A stretch of 64,000 nucleotides of DNA from Chrysaora quinquecirrha (GCA_014526335.1 JACTAT010000291.1:340404-404403); one strand, 5' to 3'; positions 1 to 12,310 are shown, numbered from the stretch's first letter. A program made the numbers and translations. Notes: generated by a model not told the origin, from the sequence alone.

Positions 1-186
1 ATTTAGGCTGTTAATAATAGGATTTTCGAGTGCAGACAGGGCATAGAAACGTTGCATTATAACTCAAGTAGATGAAACACAGTCAGAGATACCCCTTAAC
101 CCCTGTGATTCACTGGCTCACTACCCCACCCAAAGCTTTGTTTTATAAAACTTGGCTTATATTTGACCTTCAGCTTTCATATTTTA

Positions 187-472
187 ATGATGATGATGAT
201 GATGATGATTTTGATGACATGAAGATAATGATGATTGTGATGATGATGATAATGATGATTATTATTGTTATTATGATTTTGATGGCATGATGACGATGAT
301 GATGCTGATGATTATGATGAGATCTAAATATGATTATGATTATGATGATGATGATGATTTTGAAGATGGTAACGATGATGATGAGGATGATTCTAATGGT
401 GATTATAATGTTATAGTTAATGATGGCGATAATGATAATTTTGACGGTGATGATAACTGTGGTGATGATAAT
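187..472. repeat. Degenerate GAT/ATG trinucleotide microsatellite
   Basis: Long run dominated by GAT triplets with interruptions. It yields Asp-rich or Met/Ile-rich open frames on the + strand, which are low-complexity artefacts. The flanking bases 1-186 and 473-552 show no gene or recognisable element. Confidence 0.9.
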
Positions 473-552
473 GTTCTTTTTTTTCCACAGTTTAATACCC
501 TTTTATCAATTCTCTTATCTGTTTACCATTACAAGTAGACTAGCTTTTTAAC

Positions 553-896
553 TTGACGCCCGCGATGCAGGCGTGCTTTTCTATGACACCCGTGATGCGG
601 GTGTGTTTTTCTATGACACCCGCGATGCGGGTGAATATTAATACCAGATTAGCCTTGGAAAGACAAGATACCACTCAGCTACCTTTTAACTTGCTGCCTT
701 TTAACTTGCAGCCTTCTGAACTTTCGCTAGAGTCCGGGAGGTTAGCTCCCCATGGCATCCCACAACCTCCCGGACTCTGGCGAAAGTTCAGAAGGCTGAA
801 AAGGCAGCAAAAAACTGAGTGGTATCTTTGTCTTTCCAAGGCTAATCTGGTATTACCATTCACCATCATCAAAAAACACCCGCATCACGGTGTCAA
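553..896. mobile_element. Hairpin-forming MITE-like element
   Basis: The ends are inverted copies of a TTGACRCC...GATGCGGGTG motif, and the motif is also repeated directly three times at the left end (553-635). The interior folds back on itself. Bases 709-743 pair with 764-798 at 34 of 35 positions around a 20-base loop, and pairing continues outward through 651-708 and 799-856 with small gaps. No coding capacity. This is the structure of a non-autonomous inverted-repeat transposon; the superfamily is not evident. Bases 897-1445 show nothing recognisable. Confidence 0.7.
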
Positions 897-1445
897 ATAA
901 ATTCTTCTAATGTATACTGGTGCGAGAGTTGTTAGATTGAAATGCATACTCACTGTTTATAAAATTGCAGTGACTGTACAGGCAGGCACAGGTCTGTCTG
1001 AGACCTGTCTTAGTATGTTAAATCCTCTTATAATGTGCAGAGGCGGAAAAAGTAGATGAGACAAGAAACACCAGTTGTTTGTTTTCGATTCGGTATGCTT
1101 TGATGCAGAAGATGAAAATCGTTGCATCTCGCAGGCTTATGATTCCTAGCTTCATAGTGAAAACCAGAAAGAAGTGCGAAGGTCTGTGTCTTGTCGTGAG
1201 AGCGTTGTGGTACTCTCTCATGTGGTTTTAAGTCTGAATACCTGTCTGTATGTCTGTATAATTTGTAAATACCAGACTGTGTCCAATGGAGGCTCATTGT
1301 CATGGCAACATTGAACCAAGGTGAGAATTCAATGATTGATTAATTAAATAATTGTTTGTCTGTGATGGCGAAATTGGAATTTAATCCCTGAATAATTAAC
1401 GATAATTAAATAACTTATCATGATAGCCAGATGAAAGTTCATTAA

Positions 1446-4400
1446 ATGGGCACTTCTGCAAGTCTACAACAAGAAAAAGCGACCAAAAAGACATCTGTCA
1501 ATGCTCACAACGTGAGAGAACGTCTTCGAAGTGAATATGGCGGCGAAGACTTAGGCCTAAGTCAAGATGCTACGACCTTGCGTATGGCGGAAGTTCCGGC
1601 TCTTCTCAAGGCCAGAGGTGCCTTTATGAAAAGCTTAAAGTCTAACAAGCGTACAAAACTCGAGAGCACTAATATTGTCAAAAAACAAGTAAGCATGAAA
1701 GGGCTGTCTGTGCGCCTACCTAGTCACCTTACCTGCATTGTTTGTTTGTGTGGTGTCATTTCATTTTTAGGAGCCATCACACCCCAGACCAGGTCCAGCT
1801 GGAATTTGCCACACTGTAGAGTTTGACACTTTCACACCTGAGTTTTTCAAATAGAACAATAGTGTAACTAAAAATAGGATTGAACAATAAAAGAGGACTC
1901 TTGCACACCAAGATCTTTTTGAAAAAAGCCATAGATACTCTGCAAAGAGTTTGGGCACACCATGCACAGAAGGCTTTTGTTCTCAAAACAATAGGGACAT
2001 TGTTTTCACCAAAATTGCTCACAAAAGCTCTTTGGTGTTCACAGCAAAGTTTCTGCACTGAACCCCAGACACAGGACCCTGGGAAATCTCTTGATGTCCC
2101 ACCTAGCCCTACCTAATGCCTCGGGGGCACATAACCTATGGGTGAACAGGGATGAAGGTACTGTGGCATCATGGCGTAATCCAGCTGACTTGTGGTGTCA
2201 GGAGCTCAGTGTGGTCAGGGTTCAAGCCCAGCCACGGTAGGCAGCATCACAACCAGGGTCAAGGTCTTGATTAGTTAACCTACTACTGAGATCCTAGCGA
2301 CTGTTAACAAAACACCATTTCACCTTCACTTTTATACTGCCAAGATTTTACGAACCAACCCACTTATAAAGTAGTCACAGACAGGGCACATACCCTATGT
2401 TATGGGGTAAAAGGTTTCAATTCAAAAATTTCTATTTTACATGTTTGTTTGGATTTAATAGTGGATGGGAAATCCTATTTGTAACTAATTTATATTTTTT
2501 TTCATCTAGGACAATCATGCCTTGTTGAAAGAAATATTTCACAGGATAGATCCAGCTTCCCTTGACAGTTCATTTGGCAAAGTAGTTGGTGAAATTGAGA
2601 TTTCTTTGAAGTACAAATCAAATGAATCCAAACTGCTTGTCAAAATTGGACGAGCAAAGAATCTTGAAAATGTTGATGTTCATAACCTTCCCAATCCATT
2701 TGTTCAAGCAAGTTTGTTTACCAACAGGTATTTCTTTTTGCAACTTCATCAGTTCCTTAAGCAACTTATTTTGGTTTGATGCAAGCTAATACTTCCTAGC
2801 TGTCATGTCATAGAAAATTAGGACACCCTTACCTCTATGTCTACTGTATCTATGTATCTATAGAAATACTCCACTGTTTTACTTTGAATAGTAAAATGCT
2901 GCATGCGAAAATATGTTGAAAGAAGGAAAACGTAAGTTATCAAGCATTGTTGGTCAAACGCTTGAAATTTGCTTGTCAAGCAAAATGAGTGACAATTTGG
3001 CCACATCCAAAAACATTGCTTGTCCAACAGTTTTTGCTTATGTAAAGCAAAAAATGTTTTTGAACTTTTTCAAAAACATAACACCACAAATTTTTTTACT
3101 TTGCTTGTCAAGGAATGTTTGATCGATTGGCTGTCTTTCCAATGTTGCTTGCAAATGATGACAATGCAAACAATGTTTGATCATTTCACCAGTGCCTAAC
3201 TGATGATGATGATTTATCAAAAATCTTTCTCTCGATTGGGGCAACTTTGTGCAAGACTTGTCAAAATGCAAATATTTGCTTAGTTTTTAGTGCCAGTTTT
3301 CAGTTGATAATTTGTGAGTTATAACGTAAGCTGCTGAAATTGCCCGACCTTCATGGAAACTGACAAATTTATACAATTCTGATCAGTGCAACTGTCATCC
3401 AATCGGTGATCTTCTGGCTTGTGCTGCTAATGCCTGGATCTTTGACCCTGAATCTTTTTGGAGACAGCAGAGTGATCTCCCTCCACAATTCGAGGACCTT
3501 TGATCCCACCTACCTTTTAGCCGAAATATAGATGTATGTTCTCCACCCAAATGTCTTGGAAACTTGCTCTCAACCTGTTAACTGCCATATGAGTGGTCGT
3601 GTTCCTTTTCAAAAAACCCAACGTAACAAATTCTGGTATATCTCAATTTTGAGAATTGTGCTCTCCCCTGTTCTTTTCCTGGATTTCATTAATATATTAC
3701 CTTACCTGTAAAAATATACACTCCTTTGCTGATGATACTCTTCTCTATTTAACATTTTCTTTCGGTTAAAATCCAGATCTTTCAGAATCTATCTCTCTTT
3801 TTGTCTGTTCCGTTTTGTCTAATCTCAGCTAGTAACTTCATATTCCTGCAACGTATTTTCATCAGAAATTGTTTGTCAAACCATTGAAATTTGCTTGTCA
3901 CGAAAAAATGTTTTTACCGTTAGGACATTTCACAAAAAGATGCTCGTCAAAATTGCTTGCATCTAGCATAAAATGTTGTACTTCTTCGAAAACATCACGC
4001 AACAAATTCTTCTTTCTCAAGCAATGTTTTGTGACATGACCAAACATTCAATCATCTCTCGTTGAAAAAATTTCAAATGTTTGATAAACAATGCTTAATC
4101 GCTTGGTCAGTGCCTTATCCTTCCTTAAACTTTCCATTCATCTTTGGCGTGGGCTGCTCCTCTTTTCGACTGCTTATAATCTCCATCTTCCAAGAAGTTT
4201 TTTACTGGGACCTTTGCAATGCTGGCCCTCGTTCTTAGTTTTGGTCTCCTATTCTAGAAATTTATCTCGCGGTTTTTCCTTCCTCGACAGAACTGCGGTG
4301 TCCTGCAATTATTTTCCCCAGTTCTACTTCCCTGTAACCTAAACAACACCGACAACTGAAAAATGTTGAAATTCCTTAATTTGTTATCTATAATTGTATG

Positions 4401-7400
4401 TAAAACTCTTATCTTCCAGCAATGATGGTATTCCCCAGACGCAAAAAACAAGATCGAAATTGAACACAGCAAATCCTCTTTTTCAAGAAATCATGATATT
4501 CAACCTTGAAGTGAAAGATTTAGTAGATGCCAAACTTAGAATAAATGTGTGGAATAAGGACGCAATAACAAAAGATGATTTCTTAGGAGAAGTGATTCTT
4601 GAATTGTATAAAGAAGAGGTTAATGGTGGACTTGCGACTTGGCATAAATTAAAACCTCAGGCAAGTTTAATTGGCCTTCATTCTACTTTTTTCAACTTTG
4701 ATTTGGTGTCTTTTTTAATAAAAGCTTTTTGTGAAAGATGGAAGAGCTCTCAAATTTGCAAAACATGGGTATCGGGAGATTGAGCTTCTTGCAGAGCCGA
4801 AGTTCCTGCAGAAACGCAAGGAAAGTTCGTTTTCCAATTTCCTGTGAAACGAGTGGTTTTTCGCTTTGTATGTGTATTTTTTACAAAACCAAGGAAAATC
4901 TGCAGCTTCACTGAAGCAGTGACATATGTTCGCTTTGTGTAAGACACTTGTCAAAGAGTCTGATATTCCAGGCTTTTTTAAGAATTATTTCTGCTTAACA
5001 GATCTAAAATATCAATTTGTTAACTGAATGAAATCGTCGTGATCTTTTTTCCTCTTACAGATAGACTTAGACATATCTGGAAACATTGAAATTTCGCTGG
5101 AATATGATGGATCAAAACTATTAGTTCATATTCATCAAGCATCAAACCTGAAAATGGCCAATGAAGTTACAAGAAAGTCGAATCCCTATGTTAGATGTTA
5201 CGTTACTGGTATTTCAAAAAGAGTCGAAACTCAAGTGAGTAATTAGAATAGCTAATTATTAACTGGTTAATAGAATCTTTCTTGTTGACTTACTATTACA
5301 ATGCCACATATTTTAGATATCATTTAACACCATGCCTAATGAGTCATTTATAGTCACAGTGTGTACCATTGTAGTCTGTCTGGGGAAAGAAGTGTTTCCG
5401 GCAAGCCTTCCAAATTTATATCCCTTCCTATCCTGCTTTGCGAGACGTGCAAAGGAAGTGAATCTGATTGGATTAATCAAGAAATGGAAGTGAATCTAAT
5501 TGGGTAAATAGGACAACAGAAATAAAATAATAAGTTTTGATTGGTCAAAGGAACTTTGGACGGGGGTACTGAAAACAGGAAACGACAAAACCTCTTCATT
5601 ACTGTACTTACTGTTTTGTCTAGAGAGAAACATTCAATGCCCAATTAGAAAAACAACGAAATCGATTGAGAAAAAATGTTTTATTTGCTTAGAAATGAAT
5701 ACTTTTCAAGCACTTTTAAGCTTCTCTTTTGAACAGTAGAGCTATGGGAATGGGACTCCCATTCCTAAAGAGACCGGCGTATGAAGCCGAATTTTGTGGC
5801 AAAATCTAGAGAGCGCAAAGGTGGGAGGATTAAATCAACTAATCAGATATCAGTGTCGCAAGAACCCTGGATATCTATACTCCGCATAGAGTTAGGATGA
5901 TAAAAACAATGGCAATGTATTTATTATCCTAACTCTATGATACTCCGTGACATACCTCTAAGGTGGACTTATTATTTATTACTCTGAGGAAACAGCTGTA
6001 TGTTGTTGTAGTTGTTAGAAGCTGTTTCCGAAAGAAGGGGAGGAAGGTAATAAGTCTACCTCTGAGGTTCCTTTGATTAAAATGTTTTATATTGCAAGGT
6101 TATTGAAGATGATCTTAATCCTGTATTCGAAGAAGACTTTGAGTTTGATATTTTGCCAGAAAACATCGAAAATGGGTAAGTATAATAACTATTTATCAAA
6201 GTATCTCCTGTCCTTAATCATATTTTCTTAAGTCTTAGCTGCATCATGGACATGGATTATGGGACAATACATAACCCTTATAAGAATTAAAGACAGCGAA
6301 TAATGTTGACTTCTATTTCATACGATTTTTCAATCGATTCGTGTGGCTGCAATTTCGTTGAGCACAGTCGTTAAATAAAGAATTGAATAAAGTTGATAAA
6401 TTTGGCTTTGTATTCATTGATTTATATCTATTTTGCTTTCGTTCTTACACAGAATACTTGTACTCAATGTACATAGTAAAGAAGATGTTGGCAAAGACAA
6501 ACGACTTGGGGATGTTCATATTCCCCTTAATAATCTTAGTTTTAATCATACATTGACAGAATGGTTCAATCTGGCTGATTTGGTAAGTGTTTTGCTTATT
6601 AATTTGCGACACATAATTGGCATCCTTATGTGCACAGTTGTAAAAAAGCCAGAAAAGACCTGATGTTTACAGTAAAAACCCCCACATAAGATTCTTCCTT
6701 CATTAAGAACCTATACAGTCTGAAATGGTATATTTTATACCCAAAAAATAACAAAAACTTCAGCCTGACATCCAGAGAGATTCTTGGGGACTCGGAGCAC
6801 TCACTGGCGTTTAATTTTGCTTAGGTTAAACTTTTCCTTGGACTCTAGAAATAATGCATTCAGAACATTGGCAAGCAGGAGCCTCCTAAAGCTGCTTAAT
6901 CTTAAACCATGCTAAAACAGGCTGTCTTCAAAAACTTAGGTTCTTATGTGCAAATTTTACTGCCCTTCTCTGTTTTGTTCCTGATTTCTTGAAACGTCTG
7001 TCCGTATTGCATATAACCTAATGATAAAAGAATAAGTAACGACACAAAATCTGAAAATTAATTGAATGTTAAATACTAAAGTTAAAATGAATTTCTATAA
7101 CATAAACTTTGCGAAAAATTAGCTTTTCGCATATATTAGCGATTTTGTCAAACATTACATTTATTTTTTTCATACTTTTTCACTAGCGAAATACACCTCA
7201 TACTAGAAGTAAATGGTCGGAAGAAGGTTTATCTCAAGAATTCAAAGAAGCAATGCGTGCTCATGCAATTTATCGGTATCCGCATTGCCTTTTTCAAGGA
7301 AAGCATGCTGGAAGAAAGGTATTATGAGCATTTTTATTGCTTTAAATCAGGTATTTTCACTGTCATCTTCAACCATTTTTCTTGTATTGGGGAAAGAAAA

Positions 7401-8352
7401 TTATGACAGAAGCAAGAGAAAATTTTGATTTTGAAAATACAATGAGTCAAAATGTTTTACCCGTACTGAAAGCGGACGAATGGCTAATGACTAATGTAAT
7501 TGACAAAGCAACAGGCGAGACAGCAGTGTTTGTTATGATCATACAAATCACCACTGTACCAAAACACAGAATTGGTGAAAAAAGAAAGAAACCACATTCA
7601 TAGACAATTACTATTTTGTTAATTTGCAATGCTAACTACCTAACTCAGTAACTATATAACAAACTAACTAACAAGCTGACTAACTTACTCAATGTTGTTT
7701 TTTCGCCAGATTTACGATAATGCTAATTATACTACTAATGCCATCTTTACGGGTCAAAAATATTTGTTTTTTTTTCCAGTGGATTTTTAGGTATGATAAT
7801 CCTTGCAAGAAGAGGGCACGTCACTTCATATGGATCAGCGCAGTTCAGTTCATTCATTTTAAATTCCACCACATACAAAATCGTTCTAATATTAAACAAC
7901 CTACAATAATAAATAACTACATATTGAATTTGAAAGACCATAATGCACATAAAGTAAGAAAGACGCATAACAATAGAGGATTTGTATAAAGGGGAATTCT
8001 TAAGGAGGAACTCTCTCAGTAGCTAGGCTAATCGAGGACAGAGCACCCCAGAATATATTTTAATATATATTTTTGTGAGTTACTCCTTGCACCTTAATAA
8101 TCTTAAGATGAGAGATGAGTTATTTGGATTCTTTGTACTTTGTAATACTTAGGCGTCGTGTGTGAGAGCCGTAAGTGGATCACTCCCAGTAATTGAATGA
8201 GCACAGCGTGATCCACCATTCTCTGTTGCATATGATCAACTTGTTCATAATTCTTAATTTTTCTTTTCTTGTAGCTTGTGTCAGTCAGTTGCAGTAAAGC
8301 AAGATCTTCTGCCAAAATGACCGTTGTTAATGGCTTCCCGGTCAAAGAATAA
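1446..8352 (+). CDS. Tandem C2-domain protein, synaptotagmin-like
   Basis: Exons: 1446-1688, 2510-2727, 4420-4660, 5061-5234, 6099-6175, 6453-6582, 7187-7318 and a probable last exon 8275-8352. Phases agree throughout, giving about 430 residues. The start is fixed by an in-frame TAA immediately upstream. Two C2 sandwiches are visible: C2A (exons 2-3, beginning GEIEISLKY, ending near WHKLKPQ) and C2B (exons 4-6, beginning GNIEISLEY). In typical C2 domains, aspartates in loops 1 and 3 bind calcium and promote membrane binding. Here several are replaced: C2A loop 1 reads NPF where DPY is usual, and C2B loop 1 lacks them. Calcium-independent binding is therefore an inference. The N terminus MGTSAS fits an N-myristoylation signal. 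There is no transmembrane segment, unlike true synaptotagmins. Intron 3 is GC-AG. If exon 7 is read through, the protein stops at 7327 instead. Exact family unresolved. Confidence 0.85.
2900..4120. repeat. Degenerate repeat blocks in C2-gene intron 2
   Basis: Two related stretches (about 2935-3260 and 3865-4115) share phrases such as TTGAAATTTGCTTGTCA and a poly-T/CAAAAACAT segment. A weaker relative lies near 57430. They flank a decayed retroelement piece, so this is probably an old repeat split by a later insertion. Confidence 0.45.
3600..3765 (+). pseudogene. Decayed non-LTR reverse-transcriptase fragment
   Basis: Short translated pieces match the core of LINE-type reverse transcriptase. 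VLSPVLF is readable around 3658-3678, and the catalytic FADDTLLY motif around 3725-3748. The pieces lie in different frames with stops between them, so nothing intact remains. It sits inside intron 2 of the C2 gene. The call rests on these two motifs only. Confidence 0.5.
5954..6067. mobile_element. Small terminal-inverted-repeat element in C2-gene intron 4
   Basis: Left end ACCTCTAAGGTGGACTTATTA and right end TAATAAGTCTACCTCTGAGGT are inverted copies. A second inverted pair around AAACAGCT/AGCTGTTT lies inside. A separate hairpin, with arms AGAGTTAGGAT and ATCCTAACTCT, sits just upstream at about 5880-5945. Confidence 0.55.
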
Positions 8353-9862
8353 TGTTTTCATTTCACAGCTTCAACGACGCTTGATAAGCTGAAAGATAAT
8401 TTTTATCAATGGTTAATTTTACAGATTTTCTTGCATAAGTAAAGTGCAAGATCTTTTATTTTTACTGTACTGCTACCATTCACTAAGCTGTTTTTGCTAT
8501 CATCTTTGTAGTTCAACTCTTTTGGAATGTATTTATATATATAGAGGCATGTATATTTATAGTAGTATTGGAAGTAATCCATCAGTATCAGTTACATTGC
8601 TTGGGGGATTGAATAACCTATTATGTGGTTGTTTGCAAAAATTTTCTTTCTCCTGTCCAGTTAACGAAGTATACATGTATGATGTTGATACCATGATATG
8701 TTCATATCTTTCGGGACGTCTTGATTTTCTTATCGGATGGGTTGGTGTTTACATCATGCCAGAGCTGTACGATACAAAACGCTGCTAAAATCAGAGATCT
8801 TGGGTCTATCCGATATAAAAATCAAGACGCAACGATAGCTACTGTATTAGGTGTAATGTACGCACTTGCACTATCTGATATGGGTTAATGCAAGGCGCGG
8901 CTCTCCGATAGCAATCCGGTATTGTGTTAACGGGGCCTTTTGTGTTTAACGCTGAACTTATTGTGAAATAGTTTCCAAGAAGGTAACTATGTATCCTTGA
9001 GCTTGGTCAAAACCCAGACTATGATAGTTGGGTCAATGCAAAACGATGATCAATGTTGGTATAACTGATATTGATCAACTGAACAATGTCTAACCTACAA
9101 CAATCGTCTAATCTAGGAGTGCCATATATAAAAGGAACAGTTTCTTGCGTGATCGGACTGTAAAAACTATGTATTTATGGCCACATTGGAGGATTTTTAT
9201 AAAAGTATTGTAGAACCACATCTGATGCTGCTCCCTTCGATAGGTATGCTGTTTCCCCGGGGGGATACTTCCATTGTTCGTTATACTAGACGTGCCGCCC
9301 AAATGGGTAACTTTTTCAGCGCCAATTTCCCTACATATGGGTTTATTTTTCGTAAAGAATCTCTACACATGGGTAGTAAAATATATATAACATTTTAGAC
9401 ATGCATTGCTTTGAAAGCCTGATAAAATGTGCGTTTTAGTTTTCAGCGCAAATGAGTTTTCGACGCATTTAGAGTCGCCTCAGGTGCTAAATTGGGTTCA
9501 AACATTTGAGATATTGGTACAAATGGGTAAAAAATTTCGTTGTTTTTCTATACATGGGTACAACGAGAAACAGAATTTATCTGTAGACATGGGTGGGTTT
9601 GGAAGAACTGGGCGACACGTCTAGTCATTTGAACAATGAAGTACCCCCCGGGACTGTTTCACCTGTTTCATATGAAGGTTAAGAACATGGGCACGAAAAT
9701 CAGAAAACATATTTAGTTGAATTGGTGATTTGGCAGTTGTTGATGTTGATTGGATGATGTGGCTTGTCAATGAATGAATGAATGAATGAAAGAGAGCCGT
9801 GTTGTTTGGAGCAGTGGTTTGGTGTAGCTGAACTAGGTCCTACGTCCTAGCACTGACTCAGA
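8353..9862. other. Spacer between C2 gene and cytidine deaminase
   Basis: No convincing coding exon. It contains one inverted-repeat element (9254-9653, listed separately) and a short GAAT repeat near 9770-9790. The deaminase promoter presumably lies at its right end; no TATA-like signal stands out. Confidence 0.5.
9254..9653. mobile_element. MITE with CCCGGGGGGTACTTC-type termini
   Basis: Left end CCCCGGGGGGATACTTCC and right end GAAGTACCCCCCGGGA are imperfect inverted repeats about 400 bases apart. The interior has several short units containing ATGGGTA. Elements with this terminus recur in marine-invertebrate genomes (recollection, not searched). No transposase. Confidence 0.6.
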
Positions 9863-10309
9863 ATGGCCTCAAATTTAAAGGTTTCTGAGGAAATCCGACC
9901 ACTTATAGACGCTAGTATCAAATCAAAAGAATTCTCTTACTCTCCGTATAGTAATTTTCGTGTTGGAGCAGCGCTGCTAACTGAAAACAATGAGATAATA
10001 ACTGGCTGCAACGTTGAAAACGTAAGCTATGGCCTAGCCATTTGTGCTGAACGCACTGCTTTGGTAAAAGCAGTCAGCGAAGGACATCGAAAATTTAAAG
10101 CGATTGCAATATCAACAGATGTCAATTCTACTTTCACGTATCCTTGTGGAGCATGCCGACAATTCATGTCTGAATTTGGAGACTGTGATATATATCTTGT
10201 TGCAGCAGATGGGAAAAGTCAGAAAAGCAAGTTGAGTGACATTCTACCGTTTTCCTTTAAACCCAACGATTTGAAGGAAGAACAAGAAAACCAAAGCAAA
10301 AATAGCTGA
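9863..10309 (+). CDS. CDA: Cytidine deaminase, intronless
   Basis: A 148-residue single-exon gene for the small tetrameric, zinc-dependent cytidine deaminase of pyrimidine salvage, which converts cytidine and deoxycytidine to uridine and deoxyuridine in the cytosol. The active site is complete: Cys61-Ala-Glu63 carries the first zinc ligand and the catalytic glutamate, and the PCGAC motif supplies Cys95 and Cys98. SPYSNFRVGAAL (27-38) and CNVEN (49-53) are the substrate-binding stretches. Length matches the family (about 146). Start: an in-frame TGA lies three codons before the ATG. CAG just before the ATG could be a splice acceptor from a non-coding first exon. Every other long gene here is split, so the lack of introns is notable. 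A lysine/glutamine-rich tail follows the conserved ILPFSF end. Confidence 0.97.
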   Translation: MASNLKVSEEIRPLIDASIKSKEFSYSPYSNFRVGAALLTENNEIITGCNVENVSYGLAICAERTALVKAVSEGHRKFKAIAISTDVNSTFTYPCGACRQFMSEFGDCDIYLVAADGKSQKSKLSDILPFSFKPNDLKEEQENQSKNS

Positions 10310-10951
10310 CAAATATTCACCTTATAGATGGCCGAACAATGTTTGGTGAAGAATTTTTTAACGGATGTTTGTGTGATATATTTTTAGTATTTAAAGTATA
10401 AAAATTAATCGTATAAAAAAGAAATAATTCTGTCTGTGTACAACACATTCTTGTCTTATTCTTAGTTCTCCCAATCTCCCCCCTTGTTTTCCCCCCAAAA
10501 TGAATTCCAGTTTCCCCGTCCTGAGTTCATATCTTTAGGTTGTTGTTGTAGCTGTTGTTTGTTGGTTTTTTGATTTGATTTGACCGTTCGTTTTCGCGCC
10601 ATTCGATTCGAAAGAGTGAATCTTTTCTGCACGGCGATAAAAAGACTCAATGAAATATGGATAATTTGATGTGTATACACTAACCTACCATGCGAAAACA
10701 CAAGAGTAAGAAAATTTTATCAAAGAAATTTTCTTTCTGAAAGCACTTATTGAGAAAGTAACGTTTTTCAACATGCTATTCAAGTTTTTCTGGAAGTTGT
10801 TCAGAATTAGGCCAAATCACGTCGAACCCACTGTTTGAAGTTGCCGAAAACAAGCGCAGGTATCTGTGTGCAGATATAGGGTAAATATTTTTGGTATGAA
10901 GTGTTTTTTTCCACAATTTGTTAAATCTAAAACATAAATAATAGGTTCGAC
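10310..10951. other. 3' flank of cytidine deaminase gene
   Basis: AT-rich sequence with no coding exon. It should hold the deaminase 3' untranslated region, but no canonical AATAAA is present close to the stop. Confidence 0.4.
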
Positions 10952-12310
10952 TGCAGTTTAGGGGTCCCTAGTTACCAGCATTGTTATAGTCTATGTGGCA
11001 TAGTTGGATATTGGGGGCTGCTGCCCCCAAACCCCAACCCTAGTGGCTCTGAGCCCCGTAAAATGGAGGAGCAAGAAAATGGAGGAATCTCCCCTCAGCC
11101 GTAAAATAGCGGAATCAATAATTTTTTTATTTTTATCAACGAAGTGTCTATTTATTGTACTTGCATGGCTTATTTTGTTATTTTAAGACAATAACAGCCT
11201 AGATACGCGACATGATACAAAATTACTCTGTCTCATTTGAAATCAGAGCTTGATGATGGGCCTAGAAGTCAAGCAAAACAATATAGGTCTAGGCCTACAC
11301 ATCACACATCTCGAGTGGAATTAGAAGTTTGCCTGACATATTCCTATAAACAATTATCCATTAGATGTACTTTGACAATATTTACTTCACAGAATTTGAA
11401 AATCCCATATTTTCTTGCAGATATCAACAGGCCTAGCCATTCCGCTATTTTACGGCGGGAGCTTTTACCACCTTAAAGCTCGAGCAGAGGAATGAAATTG
11501 TGCCAGTTCTGCAACCAAACAAAGTCAGTGTATCAATCTATTAGAGGAATTTGTCACAGGGACATATTTTCAGAGTTTTCCTCGATTTTACATAACGGGC
11601 CTAGCCATTCCGCTATTTTACGGCGGGAGTTTTTACCACCTTGAGCCTAGAGCAGAGGAATAATTAAGAAACTTGAAGTTGTTAAGGAACTAGCCTAAAA
11701 TATTTATTTAGAGCTCAAGAAAATAGGACATCTTTACATCTGTAAGCACTAAATTCTCAACATTTATTGACAAAAATTTAAAAACTGAACGTGGTTAGCT
11801 GTTCACCACCTGAAGTTGAAGATGCATTTCAAATAAAGTTTAGGCCACAAAATAACGTTTATTAGGCCTTACCAAAGATCACTCCTTCATTTCATATATA
11901 ATAAATCAAATTTATCAAGCTTATATTTCCTTTTCTTGCCTCTAAAAATAACTGAAGTGAATTCAGCAAGGTTACAGGCGTTTCCCCCCAGAAAATAGAA
12001 AATAGCCGATTCCGCTATTTTACGGCTGACGGGAGATTCCTCCATTTTCTTGCTCCTCCATTTTACGGCGCTCTGCACCAACCCAACTCCCAAACCCCGG
12101 CTTTAACAGTGTACATGTTGCAAATTTACCACAAATCTTACCTGCATTGACGAAAACAGTTCACGAAAAGGATTTTTTTTGCTTCAAAAGAGTTAATTTT
12201 TCACCAATCGCCATTTTTATTTTTCGTTCTTTCTGCTCGCGCTATTTCGAACGTTATCAAAATACAGTTCGATTACAATAATACAGGTAACTAGGGACCC
12301 CTAAACTGCA
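10952..12310. mobile_element. 1.36-kb element with 25-bp perfect terminal inverted repeats
   Basis: The outer 25 bases, beginning TGCAGTTTAGGGGTCCCTAG, recur perfectly inverted at 12286-12310. A second inverted pair lies inside: the block about 11056-11118, containing CCGTAAAATGGAGGAGC, is inverted at about 12005-12068. A block starting CCTAGCCATTCCGCTATTTT is directly repeated at about 11431 and 11601. No transposase frame and no clear target duplication, so this is a non-autonomous DNA transposon of undetermined family. Confidence 0.75.

Noticed and set aside
72..538. Asp-rich and Met/Ile-rich open frames
   Set aside because: They are translations of the GAT microsatellite and show no codon constraint.
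2185..2235. B-box-like GGTTCAAGCCC near a GCTCAGTG A-box-like word
   Set aside because: The boxes are only about ten bases apart and no cloverleaf can be drawn.
7382..7603. 73-residue frame after the C2 gene as another exon
   Set aside because: No convincing acceptor in a matching phase and no similarity to C2 proteins. Probably intron or 3' untranslated sequence.
8444..8788. 114-residue frame downstream of the C2 gene
   Set aside because: No recognisable domain, Cys/Tyr/Leu-rich composition typical of AT-rich noncoding DNA, and no supporting splice context.
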